Source: Oscillospiraceae bacterium (GTDB taxonomy: Bacteria > Bacillota > Clostridia > Oscillospirales > Ruminococcaceae). From it: a DNA stretch of 64,000 nt. Where the stretch lies: the NCBI GenBank assembly GCA_017847835.1, contig JAGASH010000005.1:434001-498000 (forward strand). Direction: 5' to 3'. Of this stretch, positions 54,339 through 62,496 are shown one piece after another (the first letter of the stretch is position 1; every line of letters starts with the position of its first letter). Position numbers and translations under genes: made by a program. Under the pieces are notes generated by a model. It did no database searches. It worked only from the letters and a program-made list of their open reading frames with translations, and was not told the DNA's origin.

Positions 54339-55898
54339 ATGGGCATAATTTCTTTCATCAACGACAAAATCGTCTGGGGCGCGCCGATGCTTTGCGCAAT
54401 GCTGTTCACGGGCGTTTACTTCAGCGTGAGGTCGCGGTTTTTTCAGGTGCGGAAGTTTCTCACGGTACTGAAATCAACGATTTTTTCGCGCTCGGAAACC
54501 ACCGAAAGCGGCACTTCCCCGTTTCGCGCGATGTGTCAGGCGCTCGCGGCAACCCTCGGCACTGGAAACATCGCGGGAGTGGGCTCGGCGCTTGCTGTCG
54601 GGGGAGCAGGAGCGGTATTCTGGATGTGGATTTGCGCGGTTTTCGGAATGATGACGGGTTTCGCGGAAAACGTGCTCGGGTTTCTCTATCGAAAGCGTGA
54701 CAAAAACGGAGATTTTCACGGCGGCGCGATGTACTATATCCGCGGCGGTCTTGAAAAAAAGCGCTCGACAAAGCGCATTGCAAAGCCGCTTTCGATGATT
54801 TACGCGGGACTTTGCGTGCTGGCGGGGTTCGGTATGGGAAATGCCGCGCAGATGAACTCCGCGTCCGAGGCGCTGAAAATCGGCTTCGGAATGCCGCCGA
54901 TTGTGACGGGAATTGCGCTCGCAGCGGCAGCGGCTGCCGTGGTTTTTGGCGGTGTAAAGCGTATTGCCGCGTTTTCCGCGAAAATCGTGCCAATAATGTC
55001 GGGGTTTTACATCATCGGCGCTGTGTATATCCTCATCGCGAATGCGTCGCGTTTGCCCGAGGTCTTCGGAGAAATTTTCTCGTCTGCGTTCGGTTTTTCG
55101 GCAGTCGGAGGCGGGATTTTCGGAGCAGCCGTGAAAACAGCGGTTTCGATGGGCTTCAAGCGAGGCGCATTCTCAAACGAGGCGGGGCTCGGCACATCGG
55201 TTTTCGCGCACACGGCAAGCGATATGAAAAGCGCGAAAATCTGCGGTATGTGGAGCATTTTCGAGGTGTTCTTCGACACGATTATAATGTGTGGGCTGAC
55301 GGCGGCGGTGCTGCTGACAAGCGGGTGCCGGCTGCCCGAAAAGGACGCGGTTTTGAGCGCGGTGACCGAGGAAACGCAGTATTTTCGGCTTTCCGAGAGC
55401 GACGAAATAATCACGGACGGCAAATTTCACGGCGGGAAAATCCGCTGTTTCGGGGTTCACGGGGAGGAGTTTTTCGCGGAATTGCCGGACAGCGCGCGCT
55501 ATTCAAATGTAATGCAAATCACGGGTTTCTCGCAAAACGGGCAGATTATCGGCGCAGTGATTGAGCCGGTTTCGGGCTCGGGACTTGCGTCAATCGCGTT
55601 CAAATCGGAGTTCGGCGATTGGGCTGGCGGAGTTTTGTCGGTGCTGGTGGCGATGTTCGCGTTTTCGACGGTAATCGGCTGGTCGTATTTCGGGAGCGAG
55701 GCAGCTTGTTTCATCTTCGGAAACCGCATTAGAAAGCCGTTTCTCGTGGCTTTCACGGCATTTTCGATAGTCGGCGCAACGGTGAATATGGGGCTTGCGT
55801 GGGGCGTCGCGGATATGCTCAACGGGCTGATGGCAATCCCAAATTTGTTCGCGGTTTTCGCGCTCCGAAAAGAGGTTCTCGCGCAGCTAAACAAATAA
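54339..55898 (+). CDS. Sodium:alanine symporter (AGCS family) with an internal insert
   Basis: 519 aa. Full AGCS fold: VWGAPMLCAMLFTGVYFSVR at the start, GTGNIAGVGSALAVGGAGAV (substrate and Na+ site), NEAGLGTSVFAHTASDMKSA and the late FSTVIGWSYFGSEAACFIFG. About 11 membrane helices. Residues about 335-420 hold a soluble insert (YFRLSESDEIITDGKFHGGK and following) longer than in typical 450-480-aa members, predicted outside and perhaps a small beta domain. Imports alanine or glycine with Na+. Confidence 0.9.
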   Translation: MGIISFINDKIVWGAPMLCAMLFTGVYFSVRSRFFQVRKFLTVLKSTIFSRSETTESGTSPFRAMCQALAATLGTGNIAGVGSALAVGGAGAVFWMWICAVFGMMTGFAENVLGFLYRKRDKNGDFHGGAMYYIRGGLEKKRSTKRIAKPLSMIYAGLCVLAGFGMGNAAQMNSASEALKIGFGMPPIVTGIALAAAAAAVVFGGVKRIAAFSAKIVPIMSGFYIIGAVYILIANASRLPEVFGEIFSSAFGFSAVGGGIFGAAVKTAVSMGFKRGAFSNEAGLGTSVFAHTASDMKSAKICGMWSIFEVFFDTIIMCGLTAAVLLTSGCRLPEKDAVLSAVTEETQYFRLSESDEIITDGKFHGGKIRCFGVHGEEFFAELPDSARYSNVMQITGFSQNGQIIGAVIEPVSGSGLASIAFKSEFGDWAGGVLSVLVAMFAFSTVIGWSYFGSEAACFIFGNRIRKPFLVAFTAFSIVGATVNMGLAWGVADMLNGLMAIPNLFAVFALRKEVLAQLNK

Positions 55899-55903
55899 AA
55901 ACA

Positions 55904-55937
55904 GCGCCGTTTCGCGATTTTGAAACGGCGCATTTTT
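55904..55937. terminator. Bidirectional intrinsic terminator
   Basis: GCGCCGTTTC (55904-55913) and GAAACGGCGC (55922-55931), a perfect 10-bp stem with five T after it on the plus strand and TTTTT on the minus strand side. Serves the symporter and the convergent small gene. Confidence 0.94.
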
Positions 55938-56104
55938 CACATCATCGTGTCAACGAGATTTTCGATGACTTTTACCGCCTTTTTCGCGGTTTTGCCTGCG
56001 CGGTGACTTCCGCCCGTGAACATTCTCACCGCAAGAAAAGCTGCGCTTCCCGCGATAACTCCCGCGGCTGCGCCCTTGATAACGCTTGAAGTCTGTCGTG
56101 TCAT
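55937..56104 (-). CDS. 55-aa single-helix membrane microprotein
   Basis: Starts ATG 56102-56104 with AAGGAGTG seven bases upstream. One Ala/Gly-rich helix (GAAAGVIAGSAAFLAVRMF, about 11-29) and a basic amphipathic C-terminus (HRAGKTAKKAVKVIENLV). It ends in the shared terminator, and the strong ribosome site, terminator and Ala/Gly helix make it a real gene. It resembles YtxH-like or DUF-type small membrane proteins in plan only; no family can be named. Confidence 0.75.
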   Translation of the reverse strand: MTRQTSSVIKGAAAGVIAGSAAFLAVRMFTGGSHRAGKTAKKAVKVIENLVDTMM

Positions 56105-56349
56105 AAAATCACTCCTTTTGAAAGTTTACTCTTGTATTTTCTGCAAAATCATCTCTTTTATCCTCGTTTTTATCTGGAAAAAGCACAGCTTTTCGCCATT
56201 ATTCCGAGCAAATTCAGCCGATATTTCCGCAATTTACCGCAGTTTTTGCCTATTTTTGTGCAAAATGTTGTGTAAAATAGCCCATTTATTATTGAAATTG
56301 TGAAAAACTACAAAATGCAAGTTTTGAAAGAAAAAGTTGCAAAAATTGC
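56105..56349. other. AT-rich intergenic region
   Basis: About 245 bp upstream of the amt promoter. No coding frame with a ribosome site and no clear hairpin or repeat was seen. It must contain the promoter of the 55-aa gene on the minus strand, but no good boxes could be identified. Confidence 0.5.
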
Positions 56350-56378
56350 TTGACAAACGGAGTTGTTTTGAGTATAAT
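56350..56378 (+). promoter_or_regulatory. Sigma-A promoter of amt
   Basis: TTGACA (56350-56355), 17-bp spacer, TATAAT (56373-56378). Full consensus; transcription should begin near 56385, just before the folded leader. Confidence 0.94.
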
Positions 56379-56386
56379 TAAGACAT

Positions 56387-56522
56387 AGCAAAGGAGCTGT
56401 AAAACTTACGGTTGATAAATTAAAAAGTGACTGCGACTTCGCGGAAGTGAAAATTTCCGCAAAACCTCTTAAAGCAGTTGTTTTGATTTCTCAACCGCAG
56501 GTTACGGCTCCTTTTGCTTTTT
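56387..56522 (+). ncRNA. Folded leader RNA of amt with terminator-like end
   Basis: A closing stem pairs 56387-56402 with 56502-56518 (16 bp, one bulge, one G-T) and is followed by five T. Inside are GGTTGA/TCAACC (56410-56415 and 56490-56495), GCGGAA/TTCCGC (56441-56446 and 56455-56460) and alternative short hairpins (TTGA/TCAA, AACC/GGTT). The design, with a promoter at its first base and a terminator at its last, suggests conditional termination. No known riboswitch consensus was recognised. Gene content points to nitrogen control. Confidence 0.6.
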
Positions 56523-56572
56523 AAAGCCGCGAAGGGAATTTGCGGCAAATCAAGCGAAAAGGAGCGGTATTT

Positions 56573-58321
56573 ATGAACACAATGGCAATGGTTTCCGAAG
56601 CTGCCGCAAGCAACGTTATCGAAACGGTCAACGGCGTGATGTTCGGAACGGAGGGCGTCTGGTTCCTGATAGGTGCAGCGCTCGTATTCTTTATGCAATG
56701 CGGCTTCGCAATGGTCGAAACCGGCTTCACTAGAGCAAAGAACGCCGGCAACATCATTATGAAGAACCTCATGGACTTCTGCATAGGCACGGTGGTTTTC
56801 ACACTGCTTGGCTTCGGGCTTCTCTGCGGCGAGGACGCGCTGTTCGGACTTGTCGGTATCCCGAATATGAACATCTTCACGGATTTCGCAAACTTCCCCT
56901 GGCACAACTTCGTATTTAACCTCGTCTTCTGCGCGACAACAGCAACAATCGTTTCGGGCGCAATGGCAGAAAGAACGAAATTCTCTACATACTGCATTTA
57001 CTCCGCAGTAATCAGCCTTATCATCTACCCGATTGAAGCGCACTGGGTATGGGGAGGCGGCTGGCTCGCACAGCTCGGCTTCGTTGATTTCGCAGGCTCT
57101 GCGGCAATTCATATGGTCGGCGGTATCTCGGCACTTATCGGCGCGAAAATGCTCGGTCCGCGTATCGGCAAGTTCGACAAGGACGGCAAGCCTAAGGCTA
57201 TCCTCGGTCACTCGATGACGCTCGGCGCTCTCGGTGTATTCATTCTCTGGTTCGGCTGGTACGGCTTCAACGGCGCTGCTGCCGGTGACGCTGACTACCT
57301 CGGTCAGATTTTCCTCACGACTACAATTGCTCCCTCGGTTGCAACTGTAACCACAATGCTCTTCACCTGGATTAAGCACGGCAAGCCCGATGTTTCGATG
57401 TGCTTGAACGGCTCGCTCGCAGGCTTGGTTGGTGTAACGGCTCCCTGCGCAGACGTTGACGCTCTCGGCGCAACTTGTATCGGTATCGTTTCGGGACTTC
57501 TGGTTTACTTCGGCGTTTGGCTTCTCGACTACAAACTCAAAATCGACGACCCTGTCGGTGCGGTTGCGGTTCATATGATGAACGGTATCTGGGGTACAAT
57601 CGCGGTTGGTCTTTTCGCAACCGGCAAGGGTCAGGACGGTATCACCGGTCTGTTCTACGGCGGCGGCTTCAACCAGCTCGGAATTCAGCTTCTCGGCTTT
57701 GTTTCAATCGCAGCTTGGACAGTACTCACGGTTAGTCTGCTGTTCCTCGTTCTCAAAAAGACAATCGGTCTGCGCGTTTCCCGTCACGAAGAAATCGTTG
57801 GTCTGGACGCAACAGAGCACGGTCTTGTATCCTCTTACGCGGACTTCGTTCCCTCTATGCACGTTGAAACAACTTCTTCCGGCAAGGAGAAAGAGGTTGA
57901 AACGGTTGCCGAAAACGCGGACGCAGTTCCCGTTATCAAGAAATATGTTCCTTCCGAGGGCGGCGTTGCTATGACAAAGGTTGTTATCGTAACTCGTCCC
58001 GACCGCTTCGAGGCGCTGAAGGACGCAATGAGCAAGATTGGCATTACGGGTATGACCGTTACAAACGTTATGGGCTGCGGTATGCAGAAAGGCTCTAAGG
58101 AGTTCTACCGCGGCGTTGAGATTGAAACTCACCTGCTGCCTAAGATTAAAATGGAAATTGTCGTATGCAAGGTACCTGTTGAAACGGTTATCAACACAGC
58201 AAAAGAGGTTCTTTACACAGGCGCTGTCGGCGATGGAAAGATTTTCGTATACGAGGTTTCCGATGTTGTCAAGGTAAGAACCGGCGAAAGCGGCTATGAC
58301 GCGCTTCAGGACAGCTTATAA
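56573..58321 (+). CDS. amt: Ammonium transporter fused to a PII (GlnK-like) domain
   Basis: 582 aa. Start ATG 56573 with AAGGAG upstream. Residues 1 to about 430 are Amt with 11 helices (MQCGFAMVETGFTRAKNAGN; the twin-His pore helices, as in FILWFGWYGFNGAAAGDADY and VAVHMMNGIWGTIAVGL). A linker of about 40 residues leads to PII from Met467 (KVVIVTRPDRFEALKDAMSK). The ATP loop TGAVGDGKIFV and RTGE are intact, but the T-loop Tyr51 of E. coli GlnB is Ile here, so uridylylation is not possible. Control is probably by ATP/ADP and 2-oxoglutarate in cis. Confidence 0.95.
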   Translation: MNTMAMVSEAAASNVIETVNGVMFGTEGVWFLIGAALVFFMQCGFAMVETGFTRAKNAGNIIMKNLMDFCIGTVVFTLLGFGLLCGEDALFGLVGIPNMNIFTDFANFPWHNFVFNLVFCATTATIVSGAMAERTKFSTYCIYSAVISLIIYPIEAHWVWGGGWLAQLGFVDFAGSAAIHMVGGISALIGAKMLGPRIGKFDKDGKPKAILGHSMTLGALGVFILWFGWYGFNGAAAGDADYLGQIFLTTTIAPSVATVTTMLFTWIKHGKPDVSMCLNGSLAGLVGVTAPCADVDALGATCIGIVSGLLVYFGVWLLDYKLKIDDPVGAVAVHMMNGIWGTIAVGLFATGKGQDGITGLFYGGGFNQLGIQLLGFVSIAAWTVLTVSLLFLVLKKTIGLRVSRHEEIVGLDATEHGLVSSYADFVPSMHVETTSSGKEKEVETVAENADAVPVIKKYVPSEGGVAMTKVVIVTRPDRFEALKDAMSKIGITGMTVTNVMGCGMQKGSKEFYRGVEIETHLLPKIKMEIVVCKVPVETVINTAKEVLYTGAVGDGKIFVYEVSDVVKVRTGESGYDALQDSL

Positions 58322-58370
58322 TCAGCTTTCAGTAACCTTCAGATAGTGTAGAACAAAAGATAGAATAGAT

Positions 58371-58398
58371 AACCCGAGGGGCTTGCGCTTCTCGGGTT
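58371..58398. terminator. Hairpin between amt and the convergent gene
   Basis: AACCCGAG (58371-58378) and CTCGGGTT (58391-58398) form a perfect 8-bp stem, but no T-run follows on either strand. Weak as an intrinsic terminator. Confidence 0.4.
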
Positions 58399-58404
58399 AT
58401 TACG

Positions 58405-58836
58405 TTATGCGAGAAGCAGACTTGCCGCAAATGCCGCCATATAGTCAAATTCCGAAAGCCCGTCAACCAAGTCCTCGGGAAGTTCAAGCGGCTGAGCAAT
58501 GCCGTTTTTTGTGCGTATTGAACGGTTGAGCGAAAGCGTGATTTTGTCGTTTGAAAGCGAGGTAAACGAAACGGTATTCTTCGGGTTTATGCCGCAGGTT
58601 ATCAGCTGCACTCCCCGCGGGAAATCCCGAAAACAGCCGTCCTCGTCCGCGATAATTCCAAGCGCTGCCTTTATCTCAGCCGAAGCGTTTTTCTCCACGA
58701 TTACAACGGCGCTCGGCGCGTTTATCACGGCGCGGTTTTCCGTCACGACAATCTCACGCTCGGGAAAAATCCCGCCGAACAGCTTTTCGGCTTTACAGCG
58801 CGATTTTTCCGCGTTTTCCCCGACAATTATCACCAA
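58405..58836 (-). CDS. Conserved-type hypothetical protein, 143 aa
   Basis: TTG start at 58836 behind AAGGAG. Alternating strands and helices, with repeated Val/Ile cores (VVIVEKNASAEIKAALGIIA), a Cys in VQLITCGINPKNTVSFTSLS, and a hydrophobic Ala-rich C-terminus. No signal peptide, membrane segment or known motif. The ITCG-NPK-NTVSFTSL segment is the most distinctive marker for a database search. Single gene; no partners on its strand. Confidence 0.6.
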   Translation of the reverse strand: MVIIVGENAEKSRCKAEKLFGGIFPEREIVVTENRAVINAPSAVVIVEKNASAEIKAALGIIADEDGCFRDFPRGVQLITCGINPKNTVSFTSLSNDKITLSLNRSIRTKNGIAQPLELPEDLVDGLSEFDYMAAFAASLLLA

Positions 58837-58947
58837 AGAAAATCAGCTCCTTTTCACCTATTTTGCGGTGAAAAAATTGTTTTATTATAGGAATTTATTG
58901 CAAATTTCCGCAGATAATAGAGGTATCAAAAGCAAAGGAGCAGGATT

Positions 58948-60255
58948 GTGGACACTATCGAACATTCATCAGTCTGGCAGGCAAGCTTCGGGCAGTACCC
59001 TATGCTCAAAACCGCGATTTCAACCGATGTTCTGATAATCGGCGGAGGAATTTCGGGAATACTCACGGCGCGTCTTCTCACGGACAGCGGCGTTTCTTGC
59101 GTAATTGCCGAAGCGGGAAAAATCTGCGGCGGCATTACCCGAAACACAACCGCGAAAATCACCGTTCACCACGGGCTGATTTACTCGAAAATCACCGAAA
59201 AATACGGCTCGGATTATGCGAAAATGTACCTTGCGGCAAATCAAAAAGCAGCCGAAATGTACCGGCAGCTTGCCCAAAACATCGACTGCGACTATGAAAC
59301 GCGCGACAGCTTCATCTATGCAAAAAACAACCCGAAGCCGCTCTATGACGAGCTTTCCGCGCTCTCGGAAGTCGGCTGTCCCGCGGAATTATGCGAGAAT
59401 GTTCCCCTGCCCTTTCTGACAGCAGGTGCTGTGCTCGTGAAAAATCAGGCGCAGTTTAACCCGCTGAAGTTTCTGTCTGCGCTCACGAAAGGTCTTGACA
59501 TCTACGAAAATACCCACATCATCGAGCTTGACAAAAACACGGCGATTTCGGTTGACGGGAAAATCACCGCGAAGAAAATTGTTTTCGCTTCGCATTTTCC
59601 GTTTGTCAACAGCCGCGGAAGCTATTTCCTCAAAATGTATCAGAGCCGCTCGCACGTTCTTGCGCTCGAAAATGCTCAGCCCGTGAACGGAATTTTTATG
59701 GACGAGGACGCAAACGGCTTGTCGTTTCGGGATTATAAAAATATGCTGCTGATTGGCGGCGGGGCTCACAAAACGGGCTGCCCGTCAAGGACAGAGGAGC
59801 TGTTCAAGTTTGCCGAGCGGTACTATCCGTCGGCAAAACCCGTGAATTTGTGGTCTGCGCAGGACTGCATAACGCTGGACGGGCTGCCATACGTCGGAAA
59901 TTACAGTGCGAACACTCCCGACAGTTACGTCATCACAGGCTTTAACAAGTGGGGAATGACAAACGCAATGGCTTCCGCAGAGATAATCCGCGACAAAATT
60001 CTCGGCAAGGAAAACGAAAACGCTCCCGTTTTCAACCCGTCGCGGACAATTTTTCACAAGCAGCTTTTCGTGAACGGTATAAACGCCGTGAAAAATCTTG
60101 CCACACCTACAGCGCCTCGATGTCCACATATGGGCTGCGCGCTTAAAAAGAACAAGGAAGAAAATACCTGGGAGTGCCCGTGTCACGGCTCGCGCTTTTC
60201 CGAAAACGGAGAGCTGCTCGAAAATCCCGCAAATACAAATCTTAACCGAAGATAA
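58948..60255 (+). CDS. FAD-dependent oxidoreductase with C-terminal Rieske domain
   Basis: 435 aa, GTG start at 58948 with AAGGAGC upstream. The DAO-type FAD fold has LIIGGGISGILTARLLTDSG near residue 30 and INGVHE-like later segments (NLWSAQDCITLDGLPYVGNY, VITGFNKWGMTNAMASAEII). The C-terminal Rieske cluster is complete: Cys392, His394, Cys410 and His413 ligands, with Cys397 and Cys412 for the disulfide. It resembles Bacillus YhfW. Likely amine or amino acid oxidation coupled to the 2Fe-2S cluster; the substrate is unknown. Confidence 0.92.
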   Translation: MDTIEHSSVWQASFGQYPMLKTAISTDVLIIGGGISGILTARLLTDSGVSCVIAEAGKICGGITRNTTAKITVHHGLIYSKITEKYGSDYAKMYLAANQKAAEMYRQLAQNIDCDYETRDSFIYAKNNPKPLYDELSALSEVGCPAELCENVPLPFLTAGAVLVKNQAQFNPLKFLSALTKGLDIYENTHIIELDKNTAISVDGKITAKKIVFASHFPFVNSRGSYFLKMYQSRSHVLALENAQPVNGIFMDEDANGLSFRDYKNMLLIGGGAHKTGCPSRTEELFKFAERYYPSAKPVNLWSAQDCITLDGLPYVGNYSANTPDSYVITGFNKWGMTNAMASAEIIRDKILGKENENAPVFNPSRTIFHKQLFVNGINAVKNLATPTAPRCPHMGCALKKNKEENTWECPCHGSRFSENGELLENPANTNLNRR

Positions 60256-60259
60256 ACAA

Positions 60260-60296
60260 GGCTGCCGACAAATTTTTCCGGCAGCCAAAATTTTTT
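60260..60296 (+). terminator. Intrinsic terminator after the Rieske gene
   Basis: GGCTGCCG (60260-60267) and CGGCAGCC (60279-60286), with a T-run at 60291-60296. Confidence 0.88.
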
Positions 60297-60306
60297 CAAA
60301 AACCTC

Positions 60307-60335
60307 TTGACAAATATTTCTAGGCGTGGTATAAT
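60307..60335 (+). promoter_or_regulatory. Sigma-A promoter of the SPFH operon
   Basis: TTGACA (60307-60312), 17-bp spacer, TATAAT (60330-60335). Full consensus. Confidence 0.94.
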
Positions 60336-60388
60336 TTCATCAAGATATCAAATTGATATCAAAAAATATTGAGAAAGAAGGTATTTTT

Positions 60389-61378
60389 ATGGAAAAGGAC
60401 GAGAAGAAATATTGTTATGAAGAAAAAGAGCTTCACCCTGCAAGCGGCTGGGCTGTGCTGTTTATCACGATTTTGCTGCTTTGCGCGTCGCTCGGTCTGA
60501 TGATTTACTTTGCAATCGGAATGGAAAGCAAGGACGCTGATATGGCGGGAGTTGGCTTCGTTATTTCGCTGATTTACCTGTGCTTAGGCTGGATACCGCT
60601 GCTTGGCTTGCGTGTTATGAAGCCTAACGAGGCAATGGTTCTCACGCTTTTCGGTAAGTACATAGGCACACTCAAAAAAGAGGGCTTCTTCTTTGTAAAT
60701 CCGTTCAGCAGCGCGGTTGTCCCGAAGAACGAAAACAACCGTGTTATCGCAACGATTGCCACAAACGGAACCGTAACCGCAACGACCGTCAACCGCAAAA
60801 TCTCGCTTAAAACAATGACGCACAACAACGAAAAGCAGAAAATCAACGACGAACAGGGCAACCCGATTGAGATTGGAATTATGGTTACCTGGCGCGTTGT
60901 AAACACGGCGAAGGCTGCTTTTAATGTCGAGAACTACAACACATTCCTGTCAACACAGGCTGACTCGACGCTGCGTGACGTTGCGCGCTGCTACCCTTAC
61001 GACTCCACCGACAACGACGAGAAAACCCTTCGCGGTTCTTCAATGGAGATTTCGGAGCAGCTCAAAAAAGTCCTTCAGGAGCGCGTTGAAATAGCGGGAC
61101 TTGAAGTTCTCGAAGCGAGAATAACTCACCTTGCATACGCTCAAGAAATCGCTGCTGCAATGCTTCAGCGTCAGCAGGCAAACGCAATTATTGAGGCACG
61201 TCAGAAGATTGTCGACGGCGCCGTGGGAATGGTTGAAATGGCTCTCAACAAGCTGTCTGAGAATAATGTCGTTGAGCTTGACGACGAGAGAAAAGCACAA
61301 ATGGTCTGCAACCTGCTTGTCGTTCTCTGCGGCAACAAGGACGCTCAGCCGATTGTAAACAGCGGCTCGGTTTATTGA
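60389..61378 (+). CDS. SPFH/band-7 domain membrane protein
   Basis: 329 aa, ATG 60389 with AGAAGG upstream. Two N-terminal membrane helices (about 20-45 and 52-75) precede a band 7 domain: [52 protein letters not shown], then a helical tail. Such proteins oligomerise in membrane rafts (flotillin/HflK-like) and scaffold other proteins. There is no NfeD or protease gene here; instead the partner is a tiny ribbon-helix-helix gene 28 bp downstream. Confidence 0.93.
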   Translation: MEKDEKKYCYEEKELHPASGWAVLFITILLLCASLGLMIYFAIGMESKDADMAGVGFVISLIYLCLGWIPLLGLRVMKPNEAMVLTLFGKYIGTLKKEGFFFVNPFSSAVVPKNENNRVIATIATNGTVTATTVNRKISLKTMTHNNEKQKINDEQGNPIEIGIMVTWRVVNTAKAAFNVENYNTFLSTQADSTLRDVARCYPYDSTDNDEKTLRGSSMEISEQLKKVLQERVEIAGLEVLEARITHLAYAQEIAAAMLQRQQANAIIEARQKIVDGAVGMVEMALNKLSENNVVELDDERKAQMVCNLLVVLCGNKDAQPIVNSGSVY

Positions 61379-61406
61379 TTTCTGCAAATGAAAGGCGGTG
61401 AGCGGA

Positions 61407-61592
61407 ATGCCCGAAGAAAAAAAGGACGCAAAAAAGCAAATTCCCCTGCGGCTTTCCGCAACGCTTTACAACGAGCTTATGCGGTGGGCTGAGGACGATT
61501 TTCGCTCGGTGAACGGGCAGATTGAGTACCTTTTGACCGAGTGCGTGAAATGGCGCAAAAAGTCAAAAAAGCACAAAAATGCTGATGAATAA
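61407..61592 (+). CDS. Arc-like ribbon-helix-helix protein
   Basis: 61 aa. A basic arm ([20 protein letters not shown]) carries the beta-strand QIPLRLS, and helices A and B follow ([29 protein letters not shown]), the Arc/MetJ fold that binds DNA as a dimer. ATG 61407 is chosen because GGTGA precedes it at a good distance; a GTG at 61398 is possible. Cotranscribed with the SPFH gene and closed by a terminator. It could regulate its own operon or act as an adaptor for the scaffold. Confidence 0.85.
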   Translation: MPEEKKDAKKQIPLRLSATLYNELMRWAEDDFRSVNGQIEYLLTECVKWRKKSKKHKNADE

Positions 61593-61597
61593 AAGAA

Positions 61598-61626
61598 ACG
61601 CTCTCCGTGAAAAGAGAGCGTTTTTT
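61598..61626. terminator. Bidirectional intrinsic terminator
   Basis: ACGCTCTC...GAGAGCGT stem (61598-61605 and 61614-61621), with T-runs on both strands, between the RHH gene and the convergent lipoprotein. Confidence 0.92.
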
Positions 61627-61627
61627 G

Positions 61628-62260
61628 TTACTGAACGTCTTTCATTGCGTCTGCAATAGCCCCGCCGTTTTTGTGAACGATAAGGTAGATATAGTTGTCG
61701 GCAGTTTTGCCGGAAACCGCGCCCGCAGCGCTTTCTTCCTGAGCGGGATAGAATGCAGCGCCCGTCTGTGAGTAGTTGAGGTAGGTGTTAATCGCGTCCT
61801 CGACAGCACCCTCTCTGCCGTTTACAGGCTTCACGACGATTACTCTGTTGAGCTGCGCGCTCATAAGGTTTGTACAAAAGCAAAACTCCTCTAAGTCGTC
61901 GAGATTGAACACCTCGCCCTCGTCCGTCGAGAACATCGCGCCGATTTCGTCAGCCTCGCTCACAACGTCCATTGCAGGCCAAGCGTCGGTTCTGAGCGCT
62001 GCCGCAGCCATTCTTCCTGCACGGTTGTCGGGGAACGAAAGACCGCTGTTGTCAACACCGCCGTTTGCACCGGAGGTCTGTTCAGACGAGCTCTCTTCAG
62101 ACGATGTCTGCTCGGACGATGTCTGCTCGGACGATGTCTGCTCGGAGCTTGAAGCCGCGGAGCTTTCCGAGGAATTATCGGAATTGTTTCTGTTTCCGCA
62201 GCCCGAGAGAGTTAAAATCAGCGAGCCGCAAAGGATTGCAGATAAAATAATCTTTTTCAT
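61628..62260 (-). CDS. DUF4358-like lipoprotein with Ser/Glu/Gln/Thr repeats
   Basis: 210 aa. Signal peptide with lipobox (LSGC, Cys21), a linker of repeated SSEQT units (about 38-62), then a domain (about 75-210) with LMSAQLNRVIVVKPVNGREG and FYPAQEESAAGAV, close in plan to the DUF4358 lipoprotein at 52910. Anchored outside the membrane. Function unknown. Confidence 0.75.
   Translation of the reverse strand: MKKIILSAILCGSLILTLSGCGNRNNSDNSSESSAASSSEQTSSEQTSSEQTSSEESSSEQTSGANGGVDNSGLSFPDNRAGRMAAAALRTDAWPAMDVVSEADEIGAMFSTDEGEVFNLDDLEEFCFCTNLMSAQLNRVIVVKPVNGREGAVEDAINTYLNYSQTGAAFYPAQEESAAGAVSGKTADNYIYLIVHKNGGAIADAMKDVQ
62101..62145. repeat. Three perfect 15-bp tandem repeats in a lipoprotein gene
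   Basis: ACGATGTCTGCTCGG three times head to tail, each encoding one SSEQT unit; flanking units are degenerate. Such in-frame repeats can change number by slippage. Confidence 0.9.
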
Positions 62261-62367
62261 AAAAAGCGTTTCCTTTCCAATGATTTGATAACTTTTTATC
62301 CAAATGAATAAAAAGGCTATCAGTATTTTTAACGCAGTTTTTATGAAAATTCAAGGGAAAAAATGCC

Positions 62368-62394
62368 AAAAAAACAGCCGTCATACAACGGCTG
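62368..62394 (-). terminator. Intrinsic terminator downstream of the zinc-ribbon gene
   Basis: Minus strand CAGCCGT (62388-62394) and ACGGCTG (62375-62381), then seven T. Lies 100 bp past the zinc-ribbon stop; the stretch between them holds nothing recognisable. Confidence 0.9.
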
Positions 62395-62496
62395 CTTCCA
62401 AATTTAATGCCTTACCAAAACGATGCCGGGGATAACCAAAAGGGTATGCTCGGTACTTTTTCGGTGCGAAAAGCGAACTTTCGCGCATTGATTTGA

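Noticed and set aside
56420-57574. 384-codon open frame on the minus strand opposite amt
   Set aside because: Shadow rich in Cys, Arg and Glu; overlaps the folded leader.
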